From NCBI RefSeq assembly GCF_024346715.1, contig NZ_AP024852.1, forward strand, positions 2,666,001 to 2,730,000: a stretch of 64,000 bases of DNA, read 5' to 3'. The DNA is from Photobacterium swingsii. GTDB lineage: Bacteria > Pseudomonadota > Gammaproteobacteria > Enterobacterales > Vibrionaceae. Positions 8,703 to 19,612 of the stretch are shown in pieces. Both the position numbers and the translations under genes were made by a program. The notes below the pieces were generated by a model. That model saw only the letters and a list, made by a program, of their open reading frames with translations. It searched no databases and was not told the origin of the DNA. Position 1 is the first letter of the stretch; every line of letters begins with the position of its first letter.

Positions 8703-9716
8703 TTAGTTATCTGAGTTCAGACGACGCTGCAGTTGATCCTTTAGATTCGGTGGTGTCCCCTTAATGGTTAACGTATCGGTATCGGCATCATAAAAAATAC
8801 GCTCACCCAGTAGCATGCTGTCAAAGTTAATAGACACGCCACCACCAGAGCCAACAAATTTAGTCAACTTACGCATTGCAGTACGATCCGCAGGGAAACT
8901 TTCCTCTAACTCATAACCTTGTTGAGAGGTAAACTGATAAAAGTCAGTGCCATCTTCTGAAGGCGGTAGCTCACCGGCCAGCTCTTTAACCGTGACTTCG
9001 TCACCCGCTTGAAGCTGCTCATTGCAGTAATCGTACACTTGCTTACGATATTGCTGCTTTTCTTCTTTATCAAGGCGAGAATCTGCACAAAAATCTTCTA
9101 CGGCTTGCATTAAGACTTGGTTTTGAACTTTAACGTCTAAACCCACTTCTGCTTGTAAGAAATCTAAGAAAAAATCAGCAATTTTACGGCCAACACGACC
9201 TTTAATGAAAGTCAGGTAACGCTTAGATTCCGCATCCGTTTCCCATGCAGACAAATCAATACGCGCAACGATATCCATCTTGGCAACATCTAAATAATCG
9301 GTCGCACTAATATCTAACTGCTCAGTCACTTTCATACTGTGACAAGTCGGCATTAAACCAATAAATAGGTAATCCGTTGCCAATGATTGATACTCAGCAA
9401 GTACCAAGGTACCGGCTTCAGCAAAAGGATATTTTGCTAATTCTTCTTGTAAGCGTTTGGCTGATTGGTCAGAAAATGACAAGAAATCAAGCTCACCTGC
9501 GCGACATTGCTTCAACCAATGACTAAATTCGCTCTCTTCTGAGAAATGGGCGAATCCTTTTGCGCCTTTACTGCTGTATACTCGATGCAGCTCGGCAACA
9601 AGGTTTTCGGTCGACTCACTGTGATCAAGTGTTTGTTTTCTAAGATGAACTTCAAATTCATCTTTATCATTCTTGGTGAGTTGGTGCAGAATAACGTTCG
9701 AAAGGTTCAGACTCAT
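8703..9716 (-). CDS. yejK: Nucleoid-associated protein NdpA (YejK family)
   Basis: Nucleoid-associated protein of the NA37/NdpA family; the E. coli member is nucleoid-localised and of the same size (about 335 residues; 337 here). The N-terminus MSLNLSNVILHQL and the segments GRKIADFFLDFL and GGGVSINFDSMLLGERI fit the family. It is transcribed away from yejL-yejM, the same arrangement as in E. coli, which supports the assignment. Confidence 0.92.
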   Translation of the reverse strand: MSLNLSNVILHQLTKNDKDEFEVHLRKQTLDHSESTENLVAELHRVYSSKGAKGFAHFSEESEFSHWLKQCRAGELDFLSFSDQSAKRLQEELAKYPFAEAGTLVLAEYQSLATDYLFIGLMPTCHSMKVTEQLDISATDYLDVAKMDIVARIDLSAWETDAESKRYLTFIKGRVGRKIADFFLDFLQAEVGLDVKVQNQVLMQAVEDFCADSRLDKEEKQQYRKQVYDYCNEQLQAGDEVTVKELAGELPPSEDGTDFYQFTSQQGYELEESFPADRTAMRKLTKFVGSGGGVSINFDSMLLGERIFYDADTDTLTIKGTPPNLKDQLQRRLNSDN

Positions 9717-9792
9717 AATTGAAAAGTTTTTCAGTTAACCAAAAGTGTAGGTTATTATAAGCCGCTTTAGTAAACTTTAAACAAGACTTCCT

Positions 9793-10008
9793 ATGCCAAT
9801 TACATCAAAATACAGTAACGACAAAGTTGAACAAATCATCAGTGACATGTTTGACGTACTAGAAAAACACGATGCATCAGCAGAACTTGCTCTGATGGTT
9901 GTAGGCAATATCGCTACCAACATCATCAATGCTGATCTTCCAGCGGGCCAACGTAAAGCCATTGCTGAGAAATTTGCCCAAGCACTGCAGACCACAATCA
10001 AAGACTAA
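9793..10008 (+). CDS. yejL: YejL family protein (UPF0352)
   Basis: 71-residue mostly helical protein of unknown function. The sequence from [14 protein letters not shown] through [10 protein letters not shown] to [10 protein letters not shown] matches UPF0352/YejL. It sits between divergent yejK and yejM as in E. coli and is probably cotranscribed with yejM (41-base gap). Confidence 0.92.
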   Translation: MPITSKYSNDKVEQIISDMFDVLEKHDASAELALMVVGNIATNIINADLPAGQRKAIAEKFAQALQTTIKD

Positions 10009-10049
10009 CAGAGACACTTTGCCCGAGAGACAGAGAAGAAAAAACAGAT

Positions 10050-11912
10050 ATGGTCGCTAGCGGAAACAATTACAAAGACAAAGTATCTCAGCTGATCAGC
10101 TGGGGGCACTGGTTTAGCTTTTTCAATATCATCGCTGCCATGCTTTTTGGCACGCGATATATTGTGCATTCAGAATGGCCAGTAACCCTATTAGGTCAAC
10201 TGTATCTATTGCTAAGCTGGGTAGGCCACTTTGGCTTCCTTGTATTTGGGTTTTATATACTCATTATTTTTCCCGCTAGTTTTCTGATCCCTTCTCAGCG
10301 GTTAATGCGTTTATTCGCAGTGCTTATTGCCACTTTAGGCTTAACCACATTAATTTTAGACACTTATGCCTACACCACACTGGATCTCCATTTAAGCCCA
10401 TTAGTTTGGGATCTTTTGCTTAGTGGTGAGAAAAGTGAACTGAATGCACGCTGGCAATACCTGTTTATTGCCGTGCCTATTCTCTTTTTGTTGCAGCTAG
10501 TTCTATCCGAATGGTTATGGCGTAAATTACGAAAGTTAACCCGCAAACATGTGGGTGGCCCTATCGCACTGATCTTTGGTTTATGTTTCTTAGGCAGCCA
10601 TTTAGTCTATATCTGGGCTGATGCATTTTTGTATCGCCCAGTGACAATGCAACGCTCTAATTTTCCATTGTCATACCCAATGACAGCAAAAAATTTCATG
10701 GAAAAGCACGGTCTTATCGATCGTAATGAGTACGCTAAACGCAAAGAACAAAAAGGTGATGCTGAAACGCCACTCATTCGCTACCCAATTGAAAAACTCA
10801 GCTTTTCAGATCAAGGGACCAATCAAAATGTACTGATCGTCATGGTTGATGGCCTACGTAGCGACATGATCGAAAGCACCACCATGCCGAATTTAACAAA
10901 ATTTGCCGAGCAGAACCTGAATTTCACCAATCACTACAGTACCAGTAATGACAATACTGTTGGTGTTTTTGGCTTGTTTTATGGTTTACCCGGTAGTTAC
11001 CTTGAAAGCATTCGTACCGAAGCAACGAACCCTGTGCTCGTTTCAACACTGAATAAGCGTAACTATCAATTTGGTTTATTTAGCAGTGATAACTTCACAG
11101 CCCCTATTTATTATCAAACGCTATTTGAACAGCAAAAATTAGCAGCTCACACCACCGATGACGTAGCTCCTAATGATCAACTTGCTGTTAGTAACTGGCA
11201 ACAATGGTTAGGCACAGCGCAGGAAGATGACAGCCCTTGGTTCAGTTATATCGAGCTGTTGTCAGTGCAAGAATTTGAAGAAGGTGGTGATTACACTCCA
11301 ACCTTTACACCATCGCTCAGTACGACAGCGAAAAATACTAAAATCACAGATCCTGATGTGTTACTTAAAAATAGCTACCGTAATGCCGCTTACTACGCTG
11401 ATAGCTTAGTCAGCCAGATTTTAGATACATTAGAGCAGCAGCAAGCTCTAAATAACACGATTGTCATTATTACATCGAATCACGGTACAGAGTTTAATGA
11501 AACGGGTACCAACAGCTGGGGTTCGAACAGTAACTACAGCCAGTATCAACTCAAAGTGCCTTTAGTCATACACTGGCCAGAACGTGAACCTGAAGTTGTA
11601 GCAACAATGACCAGCCATTTAGATGTTGTCCCTACTTTGATGGAAACCCTACTCAATGTTTCCACAACCAGCGACAAGTACAGCAGTGGCCACAACTTAT
11701 TCGATATCGATCCCGATCGTCGTTGGGTAATTGCAGGTGATAGTAAAGATATTGTCGTTATTCAGAAGAATTCAACGACTGTGGTTGACCGCTATGGTAA
11801 CTATCAAGTCTACGATAAGGACTATAGAGTCAAAGACGAACGCCGACCAAAACTGTCTACGCTAATGCAGGTAATGAACGAGCTAAAACGCTTCTATCAC
11901 CCTCAAAAGTAG
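10050..11912 (+). CDS. yejM: YejM/LapC/PbgA-type inner-membrane sulfatase-like protein
   Basis: 620-residue inner-membrane protein with five N-terminal membrane segments (about residues 15-190, DUF3413) and a periplasmic sulfatase/alkaline-phosphatase-fold domain (VLIVMVDGLRSDM near 262, then TSNHGTEFNETG). In enterobacteria this protein senses lipopolysaccharide and restrains LapB/FtsH proteolysis of LpxC, balancing LPS synthesis (established knowledge). Length and gene context (yejK, yejL) agree with the E. coli protein. Confidence 0.93.
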   Translation: MVASGNNYKDKVSQLISWGHWFSFFNIIAAMLFGTRYIVHSEWPVTLLGQLYLLLSWVGHFGFLVFGFYILIIFPASFLIPSQRLMRLFAVLIATLGLTTLILDTYAYTTLDLHLSPLVWDLLLSGEKSELNARWQYLFIAVPILFLLQLVLSEWLWRKLRKLTRKHVGGPIALIFGLCFLGSHLVYIWADAFLYRPVTMQRSNFPLSYPMTAKNFMEKHGLIDRNEYAKRKEQKGDAETPLIRYPIEKLSFSDQGTNQNVLIVMVDGLRSDMIESTTMPNLTKFAEQNLNFTNHYSTSNDNTVGVFGLFYGLPGSYLESIRTEATNPVLVSTLNKRNYQFGLFSSDNFTAPIYYQTLFEQQKLAAHTTDDVAPNDQLAVSNWQQWLGTAQEDDSPWFSYIELLSVQEFEEGGDYTPTFTPSLSTTAKNTKITDPDVLLKNSYRNAAYYADSLVSQILDTLEQQQALNNTIVIITSNHGTEFNETGTNSWGSNSNYSQYQLKVPLVIHWPEREPEVVATMTSHLDVVPTLMETLLNVSTTSDKYSSGHNLFDIDPDRRWVIAGDSKDIVVIQKNSTTVVDRYGNYQVYDKDYRVKDERRPKLSTLMQVMNELKRFYHPQK

Positions 11913-11930
11913 TTCATATTAAATCGAAAA

Positions 11931-11961
11931 AAACAGCAGCCGAGAAGCTGCTGTTTTTTTA
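11931..11961. terminator. Bidirectional terminator between yejM and small lipoprotein gene
   Basis: AAACAGCAGC-CGAGAA-GCTGCTGTTT followed by T-rich sequence on the plus strand and an equally T-rich run on the minus strand. It separates two converging genes. Confidence 0.85.
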
Positions 11962-11986
11962 CCTTTATATTTTTTACAACGCTTCG

Positions 11987-12253
11987 CTAATGGTAGTCTC
12001 TGTGATTGGTATAGCATTGCTCATACCCATCTTGCCAACCATTTGCATACTTTCGATCCCCTAGCATGCGCTCTGGGTCTTGGCGAAAACCATCATGATA
12101 AGTCACTGCCTGCTCTTTTCGGCTATGGCAACCATCTTGATACCCATCGAGATAAGGCCGAGTAAAGCCCAAATCAGCTAACTGGTCATGGCGAGCGCTT
12201 TCACACCCACCCATTAATATAAATAGTACGAGTAAAACTCCACGCTTGAGCAT
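11987..12253 (-). CDS. Small lipoprotein with YxDG-type repeats
   Basis: 88-residue predicted lipoprotein of unknown function. Signal peptide MLKRGVLLVLFILMGGC ends in a lipobox with Cys17; the ATG at 12253 is chosen because it places this signal at the N-terminus, whereas the longer frame adds 25 unlikely residues. The mature part carries three related motifs, YLDGYQDGC, YHDGFRQDP and YANGWQDGY, plus two further cysteines. No family recognised with confidence. Confidence 0.65.
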   Translation of the reverse strand: MLKRGVLLVLFILMGGCESARHDQLADLGFTRPYLDGYQDGCHSRKEQAVTYHDGFRQDPERMLGDRKYANGWQDGYEQCYTNHRDYH

Positions 12254-12473
12254 CGCACTTTTAAACCCCGCCCCTATTTTTATCACCACGCTTATTTTCA
12301 GCACTACAGAGCCCCATAACGACGTCATACGCTAGCACCCAAATAACATTCACTCTGTAATTAACCCTAGCGAAACATCTCACAACCTCAGTGTCTCAAT
12401 ATTGAGTTTATAGACTTAACCGAATAGGCTAACTCAATAAACGAGCGATAAATTAAATAAACAGGGGAATATC

Positions 12474-13172
12474 ATGCAACCTAGGCTACTGATCACAGGG
12501 GCGAACCGAGGCATAGGCCTGGCGTTGGTAAAGCACTATCTGGATGATGGGTGGCATGTCGATGCATGCTGTCGAGACATATCGCAAGCACACGAACTTT
12601 TGGCTCTTGTAAACACCTCTCCTCAACAGCTACAGATCCACCCGTTAGATGTCACTGATCATGCAGCTATCATGGCACTGAGCCACACATTAGCCGATAC
12701 GCCGCTAGATCTGCTCATTAACAATGCGGGATATTATGGCCCTAAAGGCTATGGATTTGGTCATACCGATATCGATGAATGGCGCAAAGTGTTTGAGGTC
12801 AATACGATTGCCCCCTTAAAAATTGCAGAAGCATTTTACCCTCAACTAAAACAGGCCCAACAAGGGATCATTGCCTCTATTTCATCGAAAGTTGGCAGCA
12901 TGACCGAGAATACTAGCGGCGGAGGCTACATTTATCGCTCATCTAAGGCTGCACTCAACTCTGTCGTCAAAAGTCTATCCAATGACTTATTACCGCAGGG
13001 GATTTTGTCTGTTGCCCTTCACCCGGGTTGGGTTCAAACAGAGATGGGCGGACCAAATGCCTTGATTGACACCCAAACCTCAGCGCTAGGCTTGAAAAAA
13101 GTATTAGACAATCTCACCCCTTCTCAAAGTGGACAATTCTACAACTTCGATGGCACAAGTATCCCTTGGTAA
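12474..13172 (+). CDS. SDR family NAD(P)-dependent oxidoreductase
   Basis: 232-residue classical short-chain dehydrogenase. Cofactor motif TGANRGIG at residues 8-15, NNAG near 83-86, the catalytic serine in SISSKVGS and the YxxxK pair in YRSSK near 159. The overall layout resembles the C-factor-like SDR group. A clear AGGGGAA site supports the start. It stands alone between a lipoprotein gene and a GGDEF gene; substrate cannot be predicted. Confidence 0.85.
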   Translation: MQPRLLITGANRGIGLALVKHYLDDGWHVDACCRDISQAHELLALVNTSPQQLQIHPLDVTDHAAIMALSHTLADTPLDLLINNAGYYGPKGYGFGHTDIDEWRKVFEVNTIAPLKIAEAFYPQLKQAQQGIIASISSKVGSMTENTSGGGYIYRSSKAALNSVVKSLSNDLLPQGILSVALHPGWVQTEMGGPNALIDTQTSALGLKKVLDNLTPSQSGQFYNFDGTSIPW

Positions 13173-13397
13173 GCCAAATCACACTTCGTCTCAAGTGCTC
13201 GCCTAGCACTTGAGTCAATCCAGCGCATTTGCCTTTGTAAGACGCCCAACAATTGGTTTAAAAATGTGACAGTCTACACACTTCACCTTATATGCAACTA
13301 AGGTAACCCATATTTGAGAACTGCCCCCACCTTTAGACTCAATATTTCGCTAACAATACCTTATTACACAAGTAAAAATAACAAGGAGAGTTGCGAA

Positions 13398-14522
13398 GTG
13401 CTTCCCCCTATTAAGTCATTCCATCAACAGGCATTGCTTGAGCAATTACAAGCACTTCACAACATCTCCTTCATGTTGTGGCGTACTGACTCCATCAATC
13501 AAATGCTTTTTACTGCAGTCGATGAAGCCAAAAAACAGCTAGATATCGACAGAATGGCCATCTTTCTTTTCGATGAAAAATTGCGAATGCACGGGACTTA
13601 TGGCACAGATATGAGCGGTGCGACAGTCGATGAGCACTATTTTGAATCAGCAATTCCTGATCACTGGTTTTCATCACATGCGTTAAAAGGTCAAGAATAT
13701 ATAGTGATCAACAATAACACTGAGCTCTATCATGATTTAGAGCCTGTGGGATCAGGATGGAATGCCTATGTGGCACTATGGGATGAAGACAAGGCCGTGG
13801 GCTGGATCGCTTGCGACAACTTGATCTCAGGGCGACCATTGCAAGACTATCACCGACAATTACTGAAACAGTTTGGTTTTATTGTGTCTCAGCACCTCGT
13901 TCGGCGCCAAGCAGAAGAAAAATTGATCCGCTTGAATAAAGAGTTGGAGCAAAGAGTCACTGAGCGTACGCAAGCCCTACAAAATGCAAACCAACAATTA
14001 GAGCAACTGGCAAAATGCGATCCTCTCACTGGGGTTGCGAATCGGCGTGCATTCGATAATCAATTTAAAGATGAATGGCGACGTGCCGAGCGTCACCAAT
14101 TACCCCTGTCGCTATTAATTATCGATATCGACAATTTCAAATCCTACAACGACCAATATGGCCACGCTGCTGGCGATCAGTGTCTACAAGTCATTGCTCA
14201 CGCACTCAACGCTATAGAGCGCCGTGCTGGTGCTCTCTTTGCTCGTTACGGTGGTGAGGAGTTCGTCTTGCTCTTACCGGGACAAAACCATAAAGCGGCC
14301 GTTTACGCCGCCAAACAAGCACTTCACGCCGTAAGAAGGCTCAAGTTGAAGCACAAACAACCCAATGATGCGAACCATGTCACCATCAGTATTGGTGTGG
14401 CGTCGATGATCCCTTCACTGCAATACTCTACCAGTGATTTGTTCAAACTAACGGATGATGCGCTCTACAAAGCGAAAGCCGTCGGCAAAAATGGATATTA
14501 CTTCCATACCAGTGAAAAGTAA
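13398..14522 (+). CDS. GAF-GGDEF diguanylate cyclase
   Basis: 374-residue cytoplasmic protein: a GAF-like sensor about residues 15-180, a coiled-coil linker rich in E, Q and L, and a GGDEF domain with active-site GGEEF at 285-289 expected to make cyclic di-GMP. The position of the inhibitory I-site (five residues before GGEEF) reads RAGA, lacking the Asp of RxxD, so product inhibition may be absent. No membrane segments. A GTG start at 13398 is preferred because AAGGAG lies nine bases upstream; a longer frame from a TTG at 13314 has no such support. Confidence 0.88.
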   Translation: MLPPIKSFHQQALLEQLQALHNISFMLWRTDSINQMLFTAVDEAKKQLDIDRMAIFLFDEKLRMHGTYGTDMSGATVDEHYFESAIPDHWFSSHALKGQEYIVINNNTELYHDLEPVGSGWNAYVALWDEDKAVGWIACDNLISGRPLQDYHRQLLKQFGFIVSQHLVRRQAEEKLIRLNKELEQRVTERTQALQNANQQLEQLAKCDPLTGVANRRAFDNQFKDEWRRAERHQLPLSLLIIDIDNFKSYNDQYGHAAGDQCLQVIAHALNAIERRAGALFARYGGEEFVLLLPGQNHKAAVYAAKQALHAVRRLKLKHKQPNDANHVTISIGVASMIPSLQYSTSDLFKLTDDALYKAKAVGKNGYYFHTSEK

Positions 14523-14549
14523 CTACAGGCTCTTTCCACTCAAGATTGA

Positions 14550-16484
14550 CTAGCGTTTAGTGGTTTTACGCTTGGTGTACTTACGCTTTTTAGTGCCACC
14601 TTTTTTGAACTCGGGCGATTTTAACGCTCGTAAACTAGGCGGAACATCACTGGTTTTCACTTTATCCATCAAAGTGCTGACCTGCAGTTGAAGGGCATCC
14701 ATAAAAGGCTTATAAGCACATTTCTTATCAGCCATATCTTGCAATTGATGTTCCCAATGCGCCGTCATATCTGGGTAAGTTGATTCTGTTGGCAACGCAT
14801 AAATCAAACCACGGCCAGCATCCGTTGCATGAATATTTTTCCCTTCACGCTTCAACAGCTGGCGCTTAAATAGAATTTCGATGATACCTGCACGCGTAGC
14901 TTCTGTGCCTAAACCATCAGTGTCGCGTAGAATTTTTTTCAATGATGCATCTGACACAAAGCGGCCAATCCCTGTCATAGCTTGTAGCAAGGTGGCCTCA
15001 GTAAAAGCTTTTGGCGGCTCTGTCATTTTGTCTTTAATTTCACCTTCACGACAGGTTAACACCGTCCCTTTCTCTAACGGAGGCACTTTATCAGCAAGAT
15101 CATCATCTTTATTTTTATCATCACGGCCTAGTAGCTCTCGCCAACCCGCATTCATTAGCTGGCGTCCTTTGGCAATGAAGGTGCCACCAGTAATAGTAAA
15201 GACTAACTTCGCTTCACTATAGATAGCCGCAGGGTAAAACTGCATCAAATACTGACGTGCGATTAATTGGTAAATTTTCGCTTCCCCCCCACTTAAAGAG
15301 GCAGGGTTAACACCTTTGGGAGTGGGAATAATGGCATGGTGAGCATCCACTTTTTTATCATTCCAGGCTTTTGATTTCAGGCTAGTATTTGCCCCTTCAC
15401 ACGCTTGGCTTAACTCTGTGCTAGTCGTCTTAATGGCTTTACACACATCATTCGCTTGCTTAAAGTGCTCTACAGGCAAGTAGCGGCTATCTGAACGCGG
15501 GTAAGTGATCACTTTGTGTTTTTCATACAAAGCCTGACATGTTGCCAGCACATCGGCTGCACTCATGTTAAAACGTTTTGCAGCATCAATTTGTAATGCA
15601 GACAGAGAGTAGGGCAACGGGGCTGATTGACGTGTTTCTTTGCGCTCTGATTCCGTTACTTCAGCTGGTTGGCCTTTGATTCGCGCGACGACGTTTTCAC
15701 ACAGCTTGCGGTTAAGAATACGGCCATCTTCATCTTGATGAGGCTCACAAGCTGGACTCGGCTTCCAACGCGCTCGAATGTCATTATCTTGATAAGGGAT
15801 CAAGGCAAATACTTCGTAGAAGGGCTTAGGCACAAAATTGGCAATCTCATCATCGCGGCGTGTCACCAAGCCGAGCACTGGCGTCTGTACTCGTCCAACT
15901 GACAATACGCCTTTGTATCCCCCCTTTTGACCCAGCAAGGTATAGGCTCGCGTCATATTCATACCATACAGCCAGTCAGCACGAGAGCGGGCCAATGCTG
16001 AAACTGATAGCGGAATAAAATCTCGATTACTGCGCATCGCAGACAAAGCGCGCTTAACGGCACTTGGGTTAAGATCTGAAATTAATAAGCGCTGGATCTT
16101 GGCTTTTTTAGTCGCTGACACTTTGACGTAATCTATCACTTCGTCCACCAGCAGCTGCCCTTCTCTATCAGGGTCACCCGCGTGGACAATATCAGTCGCT
16201 TGTTTGGCGAGTTTACGCACTACACTCAATTGTTGTTTGGCTGACTTTCGTGGGGTTAATTGCCATTGCTCGGGCAAAATAGGTAAATCGACCATATTCC
16301 ACTTTTTGTATTTCTCATCGTAGGCATCAGGCTCAACTTGCTCTAACAAGTGACCAATACACCAAGTGACGATATCGCCATTACCCGTTTCAATATAGCC
16401 GTTATTATTTTTATGTGGACGAGGGAGTACCGCTGCTATCGCACGGCCAAGGCTAGGTTTTTCAGCAATAAATAAACGAGACAT
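14550..16484 (-). CDS. topB: DNA topoisomerase III
   Basis: Type IA topoisomerase, relaxing and decatenating DNA. 644 residues. TOPRIM at the N-terminus (FIAEKPSLGRAI; DPDREGQ), catalytic Tyr328 in VITYPRSDSRYLP (same number as E. coli TopB) and the GVLSVGRVQTPVLGLV core motif. The C-terminus ends in a lysine/arginine-rich tail without zinc-finger cysteines. Single-gene unit on the minus strand. Confidence 0.95.
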   Translation of the reverse strand: MSRLFIAEKPSLGRAIAAVLPRPHKNNNGYIETGNGDIVTWCIGHLLEQVEPDAYDEKYKKWNMVDLPILPEQWQLTPRKSAKQQLSVVRKLAKQATDIVHAGDPDREGQLLVDEVIDYVKVSATKKAKIQRLLISDLNPSAVKRALSAMRSNRDFIPLSVSALARSRADWLYGMNMTRAYTLLGQKGGYKGVLSVGRVQTPVLGLVTRRDDEIANFVPKPFYEVFALIPYQDNDIRARWKPSPACEPHQDEDGRILNRKLCENVVARIKGQPAEVTESERKETRQSAPLPYSLSALQIDAAKRFNMSAADVLATCQALYEKHKVITYPRSDSRYLPVEHFKQANDVCKAIKTTSTELSQACEGANTSLKSKAWNDKKVDAHHAIIPTPKGVNPASLSGGEAKIYQLIARQYLMQFYPAAIYSEAKLVFTITGGTFIAKGRQLMNAGWRELLGRDDKNKDDDLADKVPPLEKGTVLTCREGEIKDKMTEPPKAFTEATLLQAMTGIGRFVSDASLKKILRDTDGLGTEATRAGIIEILFKRQLLKREGKNIHATDAGRGLIYALPTESTYPDMTAHWEHQLQDMADKKCAYKPFMDALQLQVSTLMDKVKTSDVPPSLRALKSPEFKKGGTKKRKYTKRKTTKR

Positions 16485-16563
16485 AACAATTATTCAGCAA
16501 ACTTCAATGAGCTGGAGACTTTAACCAAAGCGGAAGGCAAGAACAAGAAATACTGGATAAAAA

Positions 16564-16595
16564 AACAGTAAAGGAAAGCCTTAGCTTTCCTTTCT
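16564..16595 (-). terminator. Terminator downstream of ydjA-like gene
   Basis: On the minus strand AAAGGAAAGC-TAAG-GCTTTCCTTT is followed by ACTG then seven T. It lies just past the nitroreductase stop and before topB. Confidence 0.65.
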
Positions 16596-16640
16596 CTTTT
16601 CGGTGAATGTCAACGCTTCGACGGATAAAGCAAGTAGCAG

Positions 16641-17189
16641 CTATAGATACTCTACAAATTGGCTCAGATCACGCTCGTGAACTTTGGCTTCTCGACAGCC
16701 CGATGTACCAAGGTATAGAAAACCTACAATCATATCATCGCCTTGTACACCCAATGATTCACGAACAACGGGGTGATAAGCCCATTTACCTGTACGCCAA
16801 AAACCAGAAAATCCCTGTGCTACTGCGGCCATTTGCATGGCTTGAGTCGCACAGCCCGCCGATAGATGCTGCTCAATCACTGGGACTTTGTCATTCTCTG
16901 TAACTTTAGCGACAACAGTGATCACCATAGGGGCACGAAACGGTGCTTTACTGGCTTTTTCGAGTGTGGCTTCGTCTGCACCATCTGCTTTTGCCGCTTC
17001 CACCAAAATGTCAGCCAGTTTATTTAACCCCTCACCTTTCGACACAATAAAACGCCATGGTGTAAGTCCAGCATGATCAGGCGCACGTAGGCCTGCACGG
17101 AAAATATTGTCGAGCACTTCACCTTGCGGCGCAGGCTCCATCAGCTTAGGTAACGAGCGACGGTTTAGTAATAATGTGAGCGCATCCAT
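16641..17189 (-). CDS. ydjA: YdjA-like NAD(P)H nitroreductase
   Basis: 182-residue FMN-binding nitroreductase-fold enzyme, usually dimeric and cytoplasmic. N-terminal RRSLPKLMEPAP, the flavin-binding RAPDHAGLTPWRF block and QAMQMAAVAQGF match the compact YdjA group. Physiological substrate unknown. In E. coli ydjA is next to sppA, and topB is close by; here fadH is inserted between ydjA and sppA. Confidence 0.88.
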   Translation of the reverse strand: MDALTLLLNRRSLPKLMEPAPQGEVLDNIFRAGLRAPDHAGLTPWRFIVSKGEGLNKLADILVEAAKADGADEATLEKASKAPFRAPMVITVVAKVTENDKVPVIEQHLSAGCATQAMQMAAVAQGFSGFWRTGKWAYHPVVRESLGVQGDDMIVGFLYLGTSGCREAKVHERDLSQFVEYL

Positions 17190-17239
17190 AACAACAACCT
17201 TTAATGATAATAATTATTGATTAACAATATCATAACCAT

Positions 17240-17268
17240 AAAGCACCGAGAAGTATCGGTGCTTTTTC
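17240..17268. terminator. Hairpin terminator downstream of fadH
   Basis: AAAGCACCGA-GAAGTA-TCGGTGCTTT with five T on the plus side and a shorter T-rich stretch on the minus side. It sits between fadH and the nitroreductase gene, both leftward; likely ends fadH transcripts. Confidence 0.6.
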
Positions 17269-17329
17269 CTAAGCGGCTTTATTCAGCACATACACGAAGC
17301 AAGCCAACGCATTGAATTACACGAATCGA

Positions 17330-19360
<2,031 letters not shown>

Positions 19361-19364
19361 TTAA

Positions 19365-19381
19365 TTATGGTCAGACCAGTA
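19365..19381 (-). promoter_or_regulatory. FadR operator in front of fadH
   Basis: Contains TGGTC-A-GACCA, the palindromic core of the FadR consensus (CTGGTCnGACC), centred at 19373. The operator ends about 10 bases before the first fadH ATG, a position expected to block transcription until acyl-CoA releases FadR. FadR is encoded in this window at 34163-35014. Match seen directly; regulation inferred. Confidence 0.75.
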
Positions 19382-19612
19382 TATGGTCAACAAACAACAA
19401 ATTTCAAACATCCGTTTACATTAACGCAACAAAGCATGATCTGTGCAAGGGTTTTGATAACGAATCGTGACCAGAAGGAATGATCAGTAATGAAAAATCG
19501 AACGTATTAACACTAAGTGGGTCTTAACCTAACATACGGATATTGGTGAAAAATTGTGACATAGCGCTTTCCTGCGTTAGGATAAGAGCAGGAATCATTA
19601 TCAGGACGTTTC

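Noticed and set aside
13314-13397. N-terminal extension of the GGDEF protein from a TTG codon
   Set aside because: A GTG at 13398 has an excellent ribosome site and the extension has no domain content.
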